Below are positions 33,197 to 41,132 of a DNA stretch of 43,825 nt, piece after piece; positions within the stretch are counted from its first letter, which is position 1, and the number at the start of each line of letters is the position of its first letter. The notes under the pieces are model-generated. The model searched no databases and was not told the DNA's origin. It saw nothing but the letters and a program-made list of their open reading frames with translations. The position numbers and the translations under genes were made by a program. The stretch comes from Faecalicatena absiana. GTDB lineage: Bacteria; Bacillota; Bacilli; Lactobacillales; Lactobacillaceae. The stretch lies in NCBI GenBank assembly GCA_017309015.1, contig JAEDAG010000006.1, positions 1 to 43,825 on the forward strand, given 5' to 3'.

Positions 33197-33230
33197 GTGG
33201 GAGAGCAAAGGAAAAAGCTCGTTTGACCAC
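33197..33230 (+). promoter_or_regulatory. second candidate L1 binding structure, before rplA
   Basis: GTGGGAG, inner stem AGC/GCT, then CGTTTGA and closing CCAC. It mirrors the structure at 32678-32714 and lies in the 84-base rplK-rplA gap, 20 bases before the rplA start. Confidence 0.5.
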
Positions 33231-33250
33231 ACATACAAGGAGGATTTTTC

Positions 33251-33946
33251 ATGCCAAAGCATGGTAAGAAATATTTAGAAGCTGCTAAGAAAGTTGACAG
33301 CAGCAAGTTGTACTCAGTAGAAGACGCTATCAAGCTGGTTAAGGAAACTTCATACGCTAACTTTGACGCTTCAGTAGAAGTATCATACAACCTGAGCGTT
33401 GACCCTAAGCAAGCTGACCAACAAATCCGTGGCTCAATCGTTCTGCCAAACGGTACTGGTAAGTCAGTTAAGGTTATCGTCTTCGCAGAAGGCCCACAAG
33501 CTGACGCTGCTAAGGAAGCCGGTGCTGACGAAGTTGGCGCTGACGACTTGGTAGAAAAGGTTCAAAACGGCTACCTGGACTTCGACGTCGTTATCGCTAC
33601 TCCAATGATGATGGCTAAGGTTGGTCGTTTGGGCCGTATCTTGGGGCCTAAGGGCTTGATGCCAAACCCTAAGACTGGTACTGTTACTATGGACACAGCC
33701 AAGGCTGTTAAGAACGTTAAGGCAGGTCAAGTAGAATACCGCGTTGACCGTCAAGCTGCTATCCACGCTGCTATCGGTAAGGTTTCATTCACTGAAGAAC
33801 AACTTACTGAAAACTTCCGCGCTTTGCAAAACGCTATCCTGCGCGCAAAGCCAGCTGCTGCTAAGGGTCAATACATCAAGAGCTGCGCTGTTGCCGCAAC
33901 CTTTGGCCCTGGTATCAAGCTTGACCCAGTTGCTTTGATGGGCTAA
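33251..33946 (+). CDS. rplA: 50S ribosomal protein L1
   Basis: A 231-residue protein of the L1 stalk. [37 protein letters not shown] and [19 protein letters not shown] are conserved L1 segments. ATG 33251 has AAGGAGGA upstream. L1 also represses translation of its own mRNA in bacteria; the two structures at 32678 and 33197 are candidate targets. A terminator follows, so rplJL are transcribed separately from 41 kb. Confidence 0.97.
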   Translation: MPKHGKKYLEAAKKVDSSKLYSVEDAIKLVKETSYANFDASVEVSYNLSVDPKQADQQIRGSIVLPNGTGKSVKVIVFAEGPQADAAKEAGADEVGADDLVEKVQNGYLDFDVVIATPMMMAKVGRLGRILGPKGLMPNPKTGTVTMDTAKAVKNVKAGQVEYRVDRQAAIHAAIGKVSFTEEQLTENFRALQNAILRAKPAAAKGQYIKSCAVAATFGPGIKLDPVALMG

Positions 33947-33969
33947 TCTTCATACTAAAGTTTGAAATT

Positions 33970-34010
33970 AAAGGGACTTTCCGGACTGCCGTCTGGGAAG
34001 TCTTTTTCTT
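33970..34010 (+). terminator. terminator of the rplKA operon
   Basis: GACTTTCCGGAC pairs with GTCTGGGAAGTC around a 4-base loop and is followed by TTTTTCTTT. Confidence 0.88.
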
Positions 34011-34074
34011 TGCATATTTGCTGGTTAAAATTGCGATAAATTAGCGTCTGAAATCTCGCTGGCCGCGTAATTCT

Positions 34075-34083
34075 TGGTATAAT
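34075..34083 (+). promoter_or_regulatory. extended -10 promoter of the glycosyltransferase gene
   Basis: TGGTATAAT is an extended -10 box, 33 bases before the GTG start. No clear -35. Confidence 0.55.
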
Positions 34084-34116
34084 TACTTAACCGAGTTCTA
34101 GAAAGTGTGGATTATC

Positions 34117-35115
34117 GTGGAAAAGCTATTAAGTCTAATTGTTCCTTGCTACAATTCAGCGGCCTATCTGGACCGCTGCGTTGATTCCTTGACGCCAGGC
34201 GGCGAGAGGGTTCAGATCATTTTAGTCGATGACGGGTCAACCGACTTTACTCCAAGAATGGTGGATGACTACGCGGCCAAATACGACAACGTTGAAGCAA
34301 TCCACGAAGCCAACGTCGGCCATGGCGGGGCGATCAACAACGGCTTGAAGCGGGCAAGCGGCAAGTACGTCAAGATCATCGATTCTGATGACTGGCTGGA
34401 CCAGGTGGCCTACCGGCAGGTTCTGGATACCCTGGAAAAGGGGCCAGAGGTTGACCTCTTTTTGGCCAACTACGTCTATGACAAGCCGGCCAAGCACCGG
34501 CAAAAGGTGGTCAAATTCCCCCGCCTGCCCAAAGAGCAGGTCTTTTCCTGGCCGCAGGTCAAGCTGAACTTGGGCCAGTATTTCATGCTGCACTCAGTCA
34601 TCTACAACCGCAAGGTCTTGGAACAAGCCCAGGTGACCCTGCCGACCAAGGTCTCATATGATGACAATATTTTTGTCTTCGAGCCAATGGTGCACGTCAA
34701 GACCATGTACTATCTGCCAGTCGACTTCTACCACTACTTCATTGGCCGCGACGACCAGTCCGTCAATGAATCCGTAATGCTGCGCAAGATTGACCAGCAG
34801 ATCATGATCAACAAGAAATTGATCGTCTTTTATGCCTCCCAGGTCGACAAGCGGGCGCCATACGCCAAGTACATGAACTACTTCCTGGAAGCCGTCACGG
34901 GCGTTACCAGCGTGATCTTGATCCGGGGGAAGAAGCCGGAATATCTGGCCAAGAAGGATGATCTTTGGCGCTTCTTGAAGACTTATGACCTGGCCACCTA
35001 CAAGAAGCTCCGTCACCGCCTGGTTGGCCTCTTCGTCTCTAGAGACAACCGGCCAACCCGCCACGTGGTCTCCTGGACTTACCTGGTGCTGCAGCGCTTG
35101 TACTCGTTCAATTAA
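34117..35115 (+). CDS. family 2 glycosyltransferase
   Basis: A 332-residue GT-A enzyme. LLSLIVPCYNSAAYLDRCVDSL and IILVDDGSTDFTPRMVDDY form the nucleotide-binding half. NVGHGGAINNGLKRASGKYVKI leads to DSDDW, the metal-binding acidic motif. It would transfer a sugar from a nucleotide-sugar to a cell-wall, teichoic acid or exopolysaccharide acceptor; the acceptor is unknown. There is no obvious membrane anchor. GTG 34117 (MEKLLSLIVP) fits the family's short N-terminus; GTG 34105 is an alternative. It stands alone between rplA and a broken dehydrogenase gene. Confidence 0.88.
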   Translation: MEKLLSLIVPCYNSAAYLDRCVDSLTPGGERVQIILVDDGSTDFTPRMVDDYAAKYDNVEAIHEANVGHGGAINNGLKRASGKYVKIIDSDDWLDQVAYRQVLDTLEKGPEVDLFLANYVYDKPAKHRQKVVKFPRLPKEQVFSWPQVKLNLGQYFMLHSVIYNRKVLEQAQVTLPTKVSYDDNIFVFEPMVHVKTMYYLPVDFYHYFIGRDDQSVNESVMLRKIDQQIMINKKLIVFYASQVDKRAPYAKYMNYFLEAVTGVTSVILIRGKKPEYLAKKDDLWRFLKTYDLATYKKLRHRLVGLFVSRDNRPTRHVVSWTYLVLQRLYSFN

Positions 35116-35215
35116 GCATTGCCTCGCCTTGCCTTAATCATTTTTTCATTTAGTGCCTGATCAATGCTAAAATAGCGATATGATTAATAAATAAGCAAGA
35201 AAGGCGGGCAAAGAA

Positions 35216-36208
35216 ATGAAAGCTGCAATTATTGGAGATCCAAAGCGGAGCGCCAAGTACGCGCCAGACTGGCCAATCGTCAAAGAGACGGACAAGGTCT
35301 TCTTTGACTTGGACGCGCCAGTTGAAGAGATCGTCGAAAAGGCTGGGGACGCGGACGTCCTTTTGGCCGATGCCATCGCCAAGGTGCCGGGAGAGCTGAT
35401 CAAGCGGCTGCCCGGCTTGAAGCTGATCCACTCTGAAGGGGTGGCCTACAATGGAATCGACATGGAGACCGCGAAACAATGCGGCGTGCCGGTCTGCAAC
35501 TGCAAGGGCATGAATGCCGGGGCCGTGGCGGAGCAGGCAATTCTGTTGATGCTGGGACTGCTGCGCGACGTCGTGGGCGGCAATGAGGCTGAAAAGGCCG
35601 GCCGCCAGCTGGCCGTCAAGCAGGCGATGATGGTCAGCGGAATCACTGACCTGGCCGACTGCAAGGTGGGCCTGGTGGGCTTTGGCGATATCGCGGTGGC
35701 GACCGCCGACCGCCTGCATGCCTTTGGCAGCCAGGTCTTTTACTGGAACCACCGGAGAAGGACGCCGGAAGTTGAAAGCAGCCACCACGTCAAGTTTTTG
35801 CCACTGGATGAGTTATTGGAAGAATGAGACATCATCAGCCTCCATGTGGCCGTAACTCCGGAAACCACGGGCATGGTCAACGGGGACTTTTTGGCCAAGA
35901 TGAAGCCGGGAAGCTACCTGATCAACACGGCCAGGGGGGACTTGGTTGACAACGCGGCCCTGCGGGCGGCCCTTGAAAGCGGCCAGATTGCCGGCGCGGG
36001 CCTGGACACGGTTGCCCCAGAGCCAACGACGGCCGACAACCCACTGGTTGACCTGGTGCCGGCGGCTGGGGTCAGAGTCCTCTACTCGCCGCACGTTGGC
36101 GGGATTACGACCGGGTCGTTCAAGCGCGGCTACCGGATGATGTGGGAGAACGTCCAGCGCGTGGCTGAGGGCAAGCGGCCGGAACGGGTCGTGAATGGCT
36201 GCCTGTAA
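35216..36208 (+). pseudogene. D-isomer 2-hydroxyacid dehydrogenase, interrupted by an in-frame stop
   Basis: The reading frame 35216-36208 (about 330 codons) encodes a protein of the phosphoglycerate/2-hydroxyacid dehydrogenase type. It has a substrate domain (LPGLKLIHSEGVAYNGIDM), an NAD domain (KVGLVGFGDIAVATADRL) and a C-terminal half with TARGDLVDNAALRAALESG and SPHVGGIT. A TGA at 35825-35827 splits it in the same frame between LDELLEE and DIISLHVAVTPETTG. In homologues this residue is commonly Ser (ESDIISLHV), so a TCA to TGA change is the simplest cause. The rest of the frame is intact, which implies a recent event. Confidence 0.88.
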
Positions 36209-36235
36209 GCAAGGACGGTTAAAACAGAACAAAGC

Positions 36236-36269
36236 AAAAGCTCTACTGCGCTTGACAGTAGAGTTTTTT
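36236..36269 (+). terminator. terminator after the broken dehydrogenase
   Basis: CTCTACTG pairs with CAGTAGAG around a 7-base loop, followed by six T residues. Confidence 0.9.
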
Positions 36270-36344
36270 GGTAAAGAGATATAGGGATGTTAAAGGATTA
36301 AGGTGTGATTTAGAGATGATATTAATCAGAAAAGCGGTGAAAAA

Positions 36345-37595
36345 TTACTTGGCGGAAAGCGGAGTGCTGTCGCTCAAGTAGGCATCAGCGAGTTCACCGT
36401 GCTCGCTGAGGTCCAAGCCGACTTCTTCGTCTCTGGCGCTGACCCGCATGGTTACGAAGCGCTTGAGCACGACGATAATCAGGCTGGCCATGACGGCCGT
36501 GAAGACGATCGTAAAGAGGGTGCCGGCCAGCTGGATGCTGAAGAGCTTGATCCCGCCGCCGTAGAACAGACCGTTCAAGGCGATGGAATGGTTGACGCTC
36601 TTAGTGGCAAAGAGGCCGACCGTCAAGGAGCCGACGATCCCGGAAACTCCGTGGCAGCCAAAGGCGTCCAGTGGGTCATCGTAAGCCAGGCGCGGCTTGA
36701 CGTAGTTGATGAACAGGAAGCTGGCCAGGGTGCAGAGAATGGCGGTAAAGAAGGCGCCGACGCTGGTGACGTAGCCCGTGCCTGGAGTGATGCCGACCAG
36801 GCCGCAGAGGGCACCGGTGCAGACCCCATCCAAGCTTGGCTTGGACTTGACGGCAGTTTCCAGGAGCATCCAGGTGACCATGGAAACGGCGGTTGAAACA
36901 GTGGTGGTCAAAAAGGCGTTGACGGCAATGTCAGTCATGCCGAAGGCAGAGCCGGCGTTGAAGCCGTACCAGCCCAGCCAGAGAATGGCAGTGCCCAGCA
37001 GAACCCAAGGAATGCTGTAAGGCTTAACGTTACGGTTGAAGCGCGGCCCAAGGAAGATGGACAAGACCAGGGCGGTAATCCCGGCGTTGATGTGCACGAC
37101 GGTCCCGCCGGCGAAGTCCAGGATGCCCCACTTGGCCATTAAGCCGCCGGCAGCCCAAACCATGTGTACCAGGGGGTAGTAGATCAAGATAGACCAGATG
37201 ACGACGAACCAGAGCAGGAACTTGAAATGCATTCTGCCGACCGTGGCCCCAACGAAGAGGGCTGGGGTGATGATGGCAAACATCATTTCAAAGACCAGGT
37301 AGGTGGCGCTGTTGATGCTCAAGTCTTTCAAGACGATCTTGTTCAGGTCGACGCCTGACAGGAAGAAGTGGCGGACATGGCCAACAACCCCGCCGATGTC
37401 GCCGTTAAAGCACATTTCATAGCCAAAGGCCACGAATAAGACGATGGCTAAGCCGCAGATTACGAAGACGGACAGCATCGTGTTGACGACGTTTTTCTTG
37501 GAAACCAGCCCGCCGTAGAAGAAGGCCAGGCCGGGAGTCATAAAGAAGACAAGGATCGCGGAAACGATCAAAAAGACTGTGTTGGCGGTGTTCAT
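36345..37595 (-). CDS. amtB: ammonium transporter
   Basis: A 416-residue Amt/Rh-family channel with about 11 membrane helices. ANTVFLIVSAILVFFMTPGLAFFYGG is the N-terminal signature segment. FAGGTVVHINAG and DAFGCHGVSGIVG carry the twin pore histidines. VWAAGGLMAKWG contains the conserved Trp region. The short cytoplasmic tail is acidic. ATG 37595 has GAGGAGA 5-6 bases upstream; an ATG 15 bases earlier lies before that site. No glnK gene accompanies it, unlike the usual amtB-glnK pair. Confidence 0.95.
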   Translation of the reverse strand: MNTANTVFLIVSAILVFFMTPGLAFFYGGLVSKKNVVNTMLSVFVICGLAIVLFVAFGYEMCFNGDIGGVVGHVRHFFLSGVDLNKIVLKDLSINSATYLVFEMMFAIITPALFVGATVGRMHFKFLLWFVVIWSILIYYPLVHMVWAAGGLMAKWGILDFAGGTVVHINAGITALVLSIFLGPRFNRNVKPYSIPWVLLGTAILWLGWYGFNAGSAFGMTDIAVNAFLTTTVSTAVSMVTWMLLETAVKSKPSLDGVCTGALCGLVGITPGTGYVTSVGAFFTAILCTLASFLFINYVKPRLAYDDPLDAFGCHGVSGIVGSLTVGLFATKSVNHSIALNGLFYGGGIKLFSIQLAGTLFTIVFTAVMASLIIVVLKRFVTMRVSARDEEVGLDLSEHGELADAYLSDSTPLSAK

Positions 37596-37642
37596 AAAAT
37601 CTCTCCTCACATACCAATTTATTTGTTTGATTTATGTTTACT

Positions 37643-37671
37643 TTTATAACACGCTTTTGTCGTTATGGAAA
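37643..37671 (-). promoter_or_regulatory. promoter of amtB
   Basis: Minus strand TTTCCA (37666-37671) and TATAAA (37643-37648) with 17 bases between them. Confidence 0.5.
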
Positions 37672-37689
37672 CTCTAGACCAATTTGTTG

Positions 37690-37910
37690 ATGTGGGCTAT
37701 TTTTGAGAAATTGCTGATAAAAGTTAGGCAAAGCCCGCTGGCAGCTTTCGATTTTTTAGCCGAAAGCGCTTCAAGGACGCTTTTTCTTAAAAAATGCGGG
37801 GCTGGACCAGATCTGGCAACTCTTAATTATGCAAACATGTTACCGGTTGCAAACTGAAGATAATTAAGTTCGCGGTTGGCCTCAACTGCGGCGATTTTTG
37901 AAAATAAGCC
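37690..37910. repeat. intergenic region with weak repeat traces
   Basis: No gene is seen. CAACTGCGGCGATTTTTGAAA near 37882-37902 resembles the poly-T/GCAGTTG part of the 5.4-kb repeat, and AAGCGCTTCAAGG-type inverted segments occur near 37768. The similarity to the 42-bp repeats is much weaker than at the other loci. Confidence 0.35.
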
Positions 37911-37947
37911 AAAAAAACACTCATCTAATTTAGCTTAGATGGGTGTT
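37911..37947 (-). terminator. orphan CACTCATCT terminator hairpin
   Basis: Minus strand AACACCCATCTAA pairs with TTAGATGAGTGTT (one G-T pair) and is followed by T residues. No intact minus-strand gene ends just before it. The nearest, at 40470, is separated by insertion sequences, so the terminated gene may have been lost or displaced. Confidence 0.7.
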
Positions 37948-38006
37948 ATCCATTATTAATTTGTACCTCCAAAATTAATGCTTACGGACATTGTTTATTA
38001 CGTTGA

Positions 38007-38048
38007 GGGCGAGAAAACTTGGCATTTCAATGCCGAGTTGAATCGCCC
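38007..38048 (+). repeat. left-end hairpin of the IS200/IS605 element
   Basis: Inner AACTTGGCAT/ATGCCGAGTT (one G-T pair) inside outer GGGCGA/TCGCCC, followed by CCTTTTTT. The position upstream of tnpA suits the transposase-binding left end; it could also shield tnpA from readthrough. Confidence 0.55.
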
Positions 38049-38117
38049 CCTTTTTTGTTTTAACGCGTGAACATTAGTTCGATATGCGATATAATATAAG
38101 CAACTAAAGAACTGCAA

Positions 38118-38565
38118 ATGTTGAAAGAAGGTGCAACTCATATAGTTAAATACGAATTCAGGAATGATGAGCCAGATATCATCCATGGACGAGGCTACGT
38201 ATACAACCTCAATTACCACATCGTCTGGTGTACCAAGTATTGCAACCAAGCCTTGGCTAATCCGATTATTGTCGATTCACTCAAGGACAAGATCCTTCAG
38301 ATTTGCCGTGAGAATGAGTATACGGTCAAGGCTTTGGAAATAATGCCAACTCACGTGCATATTCTGCTGTCTGCCAAACCCAAAGAGAGCGTGACAAATA
38401 GCTCAAAGCCATTACGGCCAAGTGGCTTTGTGAAAAGTATCCGGAAACGATGAAGGAATACTTCTGGGGTGGTCACCGAGCTATTACGCAGGAAGCATTG
38501 GAGCGACAACCGAAGCTGCCGTCAAGAAATACATTGAGACGCAATGGAATAGACCGTTTCACTAA
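38118..38565 (+). pseudogene. tnpA: IS200/IS605 transposase TnpA (Y1 HUH), frameshifted
   Basis: The first frame gives YNLNYHIVWCTKYCNQAL and ALEIMPTHVHILLSAKPKESV, including the HUH motif HVH. Homology then continues in other phases: AKWLCEKYPETMKEYFWGG and finally AAVKKYIETQWNRPFH with the catalytic Tyr, ending at 38565. At least two indels lie near 38395-38415 and 38470-38480. The protein cannot be made whole, so the copy is inactive. Confidence 0.85.
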
Positions 38566-38587
38566 ACGCTAGAAAGGAGGAAGCGAC

Positions 38588-39766
38588 ATGGCAATACGCA
38601 AGCGCAAGTCAGATCTGCCGGAATATGGAGTAAAAATCAGACTGTACCCGACTCTCGTACAACAAGCCAAACTTAGACAGTTCTTTGGCAATGACCGCTT
38701 CCTCTGGAATCAGCTTGTCAGCCTCTATCAGGAACGCTACAAGAACAACAAGAAATCAAAATTGTTAACGGAATTCGATCTTAACAATCTGCTTCCCGTT
38801 TTAAAGAACGAATATCCATTCCTCAAGGCAAGCGACAGCTCCAGCTTCCAAATCGTGACCAAGAACATCAGCGATGCCTGGGAGGCATTCTTTGCCGGAA
38901 CGAGGCGCAAGCCCCGCTTCCACTCAAAGCACAGCGCCAAGCAGTCATATACTGGCAAGTCGTCCGGCATCCGGATCATGGGCAAAAGAAACGTGTTCCT
39001 GCCGAAGCTGAGAAGAGTCAGATCATCGAAAACCGGCGTCATCGACGGCAAGATCAAGCGCTACACGATCAGCGTCGATGCTTGCGGGCGCTACTGGCTT
39101 TCTCTCATTGTGGAGAAAAAGACCGCCTTCCTGCCAAAGACTGGCAAGGCGGTTGGCATTGACGTGGGGCTGACGCACTTGGCCATCCTGTCAGACGGCA
39201 GAAAGTTTGACAAGTTTTCATCAGATTACTGCGAGAAACAAGCAGAAATCTGGCAGAGCAAGTCATCCAAGCGCCGTCATTTGGCTTTGGTTAAGTCAGA
39301 GCAGAACGCCAACAAAAAGGTTCTTGGCGCAAAAAGCCTGTTTGACTATCGCAACTGGCAGAAAGCCAATGTCGCCAAGAACCGCTATATGAACCGCATC
39401 ACGAATCAGCGCGATGACTATCTGCACAAGATCACGGACCAGCTGGTAAAGGAATACGACGTCATCGTCATTGAGGATTTAAAGATCAAGAACATGACGA
39501 AGAATCACCACCTTGCCCGCTCAATCCTGCGTCAAAGCTGGGGCAGATTTCGTGACATGCTGGAGTACAAGTGCAAGAAGTACGGAAAGATCCTTATCAA
39601 GGTCAATCCAGCATACACCAGCCGAATGTGCTCAAAATGCGGCAAGGATACGGGCAAGAAGCCACTGTCAGTGCGGGAATGGGACTGCCCATTCTGCAAG
39701 GCGCATCATGACCGTGACATCAATGCATCAATCAATATTTTGCTTAAAGGACTTGCCCAGCTCTGA
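38588..39766 (+). CDS. tnpB: TnpB, RNA-guided endonuclease of the IS200/IS605 element
   Basis: A complete 392-residue TnpB, ancestor type of Cas12. The N-terminal helical/wedge region begins YGVKIRLYPTLVQQAKLRQF. The RuvC-like acidic residues are all present: Asp in AVGIDVGLTHLA (near 192), Glu in VIVIEDLKI (near 296) and Asp in HDRDINAS (near 376). The zinc finger CSKCGKD...CPFC sits between the last two. TnpB uses an RNA from the element's right end to cut the donor site and so retain the element. AAAGGAGG precedes ATG 38588, 22 bases after the tnpA remnant. Confidence 0.93.
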   Translation: MAIRKRKSDLPEYGVKIRLYPTLVQQAKLRQFFGNDRFLWNQLVSLYQERYKNNKKSKLLTEFDLNNLLPVLKNEYPFLKASDSSSFQIVTKNISDAWEAFFAGTRRKPRFHSKHSAKQSYTGKSSGIRIMGKRNVFLPKLRRVRSSKTGVIDGKIKRYTISVDACGRYWLSLIVEKKTAFLPKTGKAVGIDVGLTHLAILSDGRKFDKFSSDYCEKQAEIWQSKSSKRRHLALVKSEQNANKKVLGAKSLFDYRNWQKANVAKNRYMNRITNQRDDYLHKITDQLVKEYDVIVIEDLKIKNMTKNHHLARSILRQSWGRFRDMLEYKCKKYGKILIKVNPAYTSRMCSKCGKDTGKKPLSVREWDCPFCKAHHDRDINASINILLKGLAQL

Positions 39767-40030
39767 GAGAGCTGGGCAAGCAAAAAATCGTACCGTCAAG
39801 CAGCAGTCAATGCGGCTTGGCGGAATCGTCGGAGGGGGCACTTCCGTGATAAATAGACTGACCTCTGTTTTTGCACTGCTGTTCAGCTTGCTGGACAGAA
39901 CCAGTAAAAAGCAGGCTTGGCTTCGGTCAAGCCTGCTTGCAAGAATAAGTTGGTAGTTCTCAGAAGCTGTAGGCTGCGCGTGAGCACTAGCCTATAAAGA
40001 AACCCCCGACCTTGGTCGGGGGAGCATGTC
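39750..40030 (+). ncRNA. candidate omega/reRNA guide of TnpB
   Basis: The non-coding right end overlaps the tnpB stop. A perfect 13-bp hairpin (CTTGCCCAGCTCT/AGAGCTGGGCAAG, 39752-39780) includes the TGA. Stems follow at 39911-39941 (AAGCAGGCTTG/CAAGCCTGCTT), 39971-39993 (AGGCT/AGCCT) and 40003-40022 (CCCCCGAC/GTCGGGGG). TnpB guide RNAs come from this position, with the guide beginning just outside the element. Boundaries are estimates. Confidence 0.5.
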
Positions 40031-40054
40031 ATCAATAAAACTATTTTGCTTTAT

Positions 40055-40375
40055 TTACCAAGAAGACTGAAAAACGATACCCTTAAAGTGAATTGAGAAT
40101 TTCATAAGCCATAAAGGAGCTACCAGATTATGTCCTTCATCGGATTTTAGATAGTAGCTTACCACATCCAGCTTAAAGTCAACAGAATATTCTCTTTTGG
40201 TTCGCTTAACTTTTAAGCTTTCCAATCCATTGAGTTCATCGGCTTTCACCTACGTACGAATTATTGACGCAGCGATATTATACTTTTTGCTTAATCCATT
40301 GTATGAGCCTCTGCCGTTAAGATAATCAGAAGCAATTTGTACTTTTAGTTCAGATGAATATTTGGTCATAAAAAT
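40055..40375 (-). pseudogene. remnant of an IS3-family orfA
   Basis: The minus strand reads MTKYSSELKVQIASDYLNG then GLSKKYNIAASIIRT, a stop, and VKADELNGLESLKVKRTKR then EYSVDFKLDVVSYYL. This is two helix-turn-helix segments of an IS3-type OrfA with TGG (Trp) changed to TAG. The last part (GHNLVAPLWLMKFSIHF) leaves the family pattern. The bases upstream (about 40380-40425) include a probable terminal inverted repeat starting TGCCCTACGATTATTAGACA. The 3' part is missing, next to the IS605 right end. Confidence 0.75.
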
Positions 40376-40469
40376 ACCCCACAATCGTTAGATGTCTATG
40401 TCTAATAATCGTAGGGCACTTCATATGGCAGCGAAGCCTTTCGTTTGCTCATTGTTGTTTCAAGCTGCG

Positions 40470-40871
40470 TTAGCGCTTGTCATCAAAGCCGGTATCGTCC
40501 CGGCTCTTGACGTGAAAATTCTTGTCGTTGGCCTGCTCAGGCACGATGAAGCAGCAGACCAGGAAGACGATGAAGCCGCCCCAGCTCACGAGGGTGCTGC
40601 CAGCCTTGTAGCCGCCGATGGCCACGCAGACGCCAATCAGCAGGATGGGCCAAGCGATCCAGGACAGGATTTGCCAGTTCTTGTCCAGCTTCGCGTTTTC
40701 GCTCTTGATGTCCAAGAAGCCACGGATCACGAAGTAGGCACTGATGATCAGGCCCAGGACGTCCAGGATGATGGAAGAAGCCTTGTGGTCGGCAAGCAGG
40801 CTCATGACGCTCAAGGTGCCAGAAGTCCCAGCCAGGCCAAAGTAGAAAATGTCGATAAGTTTGCTCTTCAA
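40470..40871 (-). CDS. membrane protein of unknown function
   Basis: A 133-residue protein with four hydrophobic helices (near residues 8-25, 32-50, 68-86 and 90-110) and a charged C-terminus. It starts with TTG at 40871, giving MKSKLIDIFYFGLAG, preceded by AAGGAGG at 8 bases. I do not recognise the family. It is divergent from the rplJL operon and its 3' side was invaded by an IS3 remnant, whose end lies about 45-90 bases beyond the stop codon. Confidence 0.75.
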   Translation of the reverse strand: MKSKLIDIFYFGLAGTSGTLSVMSLLADHKASSIILDVLGLIISAYFVIRGFLDIKSENAKLDKNWQILSWIAWPILLIGVCVAIGGYKAGSTLVSWGGFIVFLVCCFIVPEQANDKNFHVKSRDDTGFDDKR

Positions 40872-40942
40872 GCGAGTTGCCTCCTTAAAATCTCTCTTTT
40901 AGAGATTCTACCAGTTTTTTTGAAAAAAAGCAGAAAAAACGT

Positions 40943-40970
40943 TTGACAATCGTGACAAACCCTCTATAAT
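40943..40970 (+). promoter_or_regulatory. promoter of the rplJL operon
   Basis: Consensus TTGACA (40943-40948) and consensus TATAAT (40965-40970) with a 16-base spacer. Confidence 0.9.
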
Positions 40971-40979
40971 AGATAGAGT

Positions 40980-41090
40980 AAATTCTTAACCTAAGACGTG
41001 GGTGGCGCAAAGCCTCAATCCATTCCCACCGAGGCCAGAAGATAATGAAGATTATTTTTTCTCCATGTCTCTTGGCATGGAGATTTTTTA
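40980..41090 (+). promoter_or_regulatory. ribosomal protein L10 leader with attenuator
   Basis: The leader between promoter and rplJ contains the GTGGGTGG...CCACCGAGG-type stem of Firmicute L10 leaders (about 40998-41035). It ends in a terminator stem TCTCCATG/CATGGAGA (41060-41083) with a T run. In related bacteria L10(L12)4 binds this leader and promotes termination, balancing rplJL synthesis. Confidence 0.8.
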
Positions 41091-41132
41091 GGCCTTATAG
41101 AATTTTACATAAATTTTATGGAGGTGAAAATT

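Larger units (their letters stand above)
37981..40050 (+). mobile_element. IS200/IS605-family insertion sequence
   Basis: The element contains a damaged tnpA (HUH transposase), an intact tnpB and subterminal hairpins at both ends: 38007-38048 on the left and 40003-40022 on the right. Such elements move as single strands, recognise terminal hairpins and leave no inverted repeats or target duplication, so the exact ends cannot be fixed from one copy. Without a working tnpA it should be immobile unless helped in trans. Confidence 0.8.

Noticed and set aside
35825..35827. TGA as selenocysteine or programmed readthrough
   Set aside because: No SECIS-like hairpin or selenium genes are visible and the position is not catalytic in the family; a nonsense mutation is simpler.
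37768..37780. cre site upstream of amtB (GAAAGCGCTTCAA)
   Set aside because: It lacks the conserved TG of the cre consensus and is more than 100 bases from the promoter.
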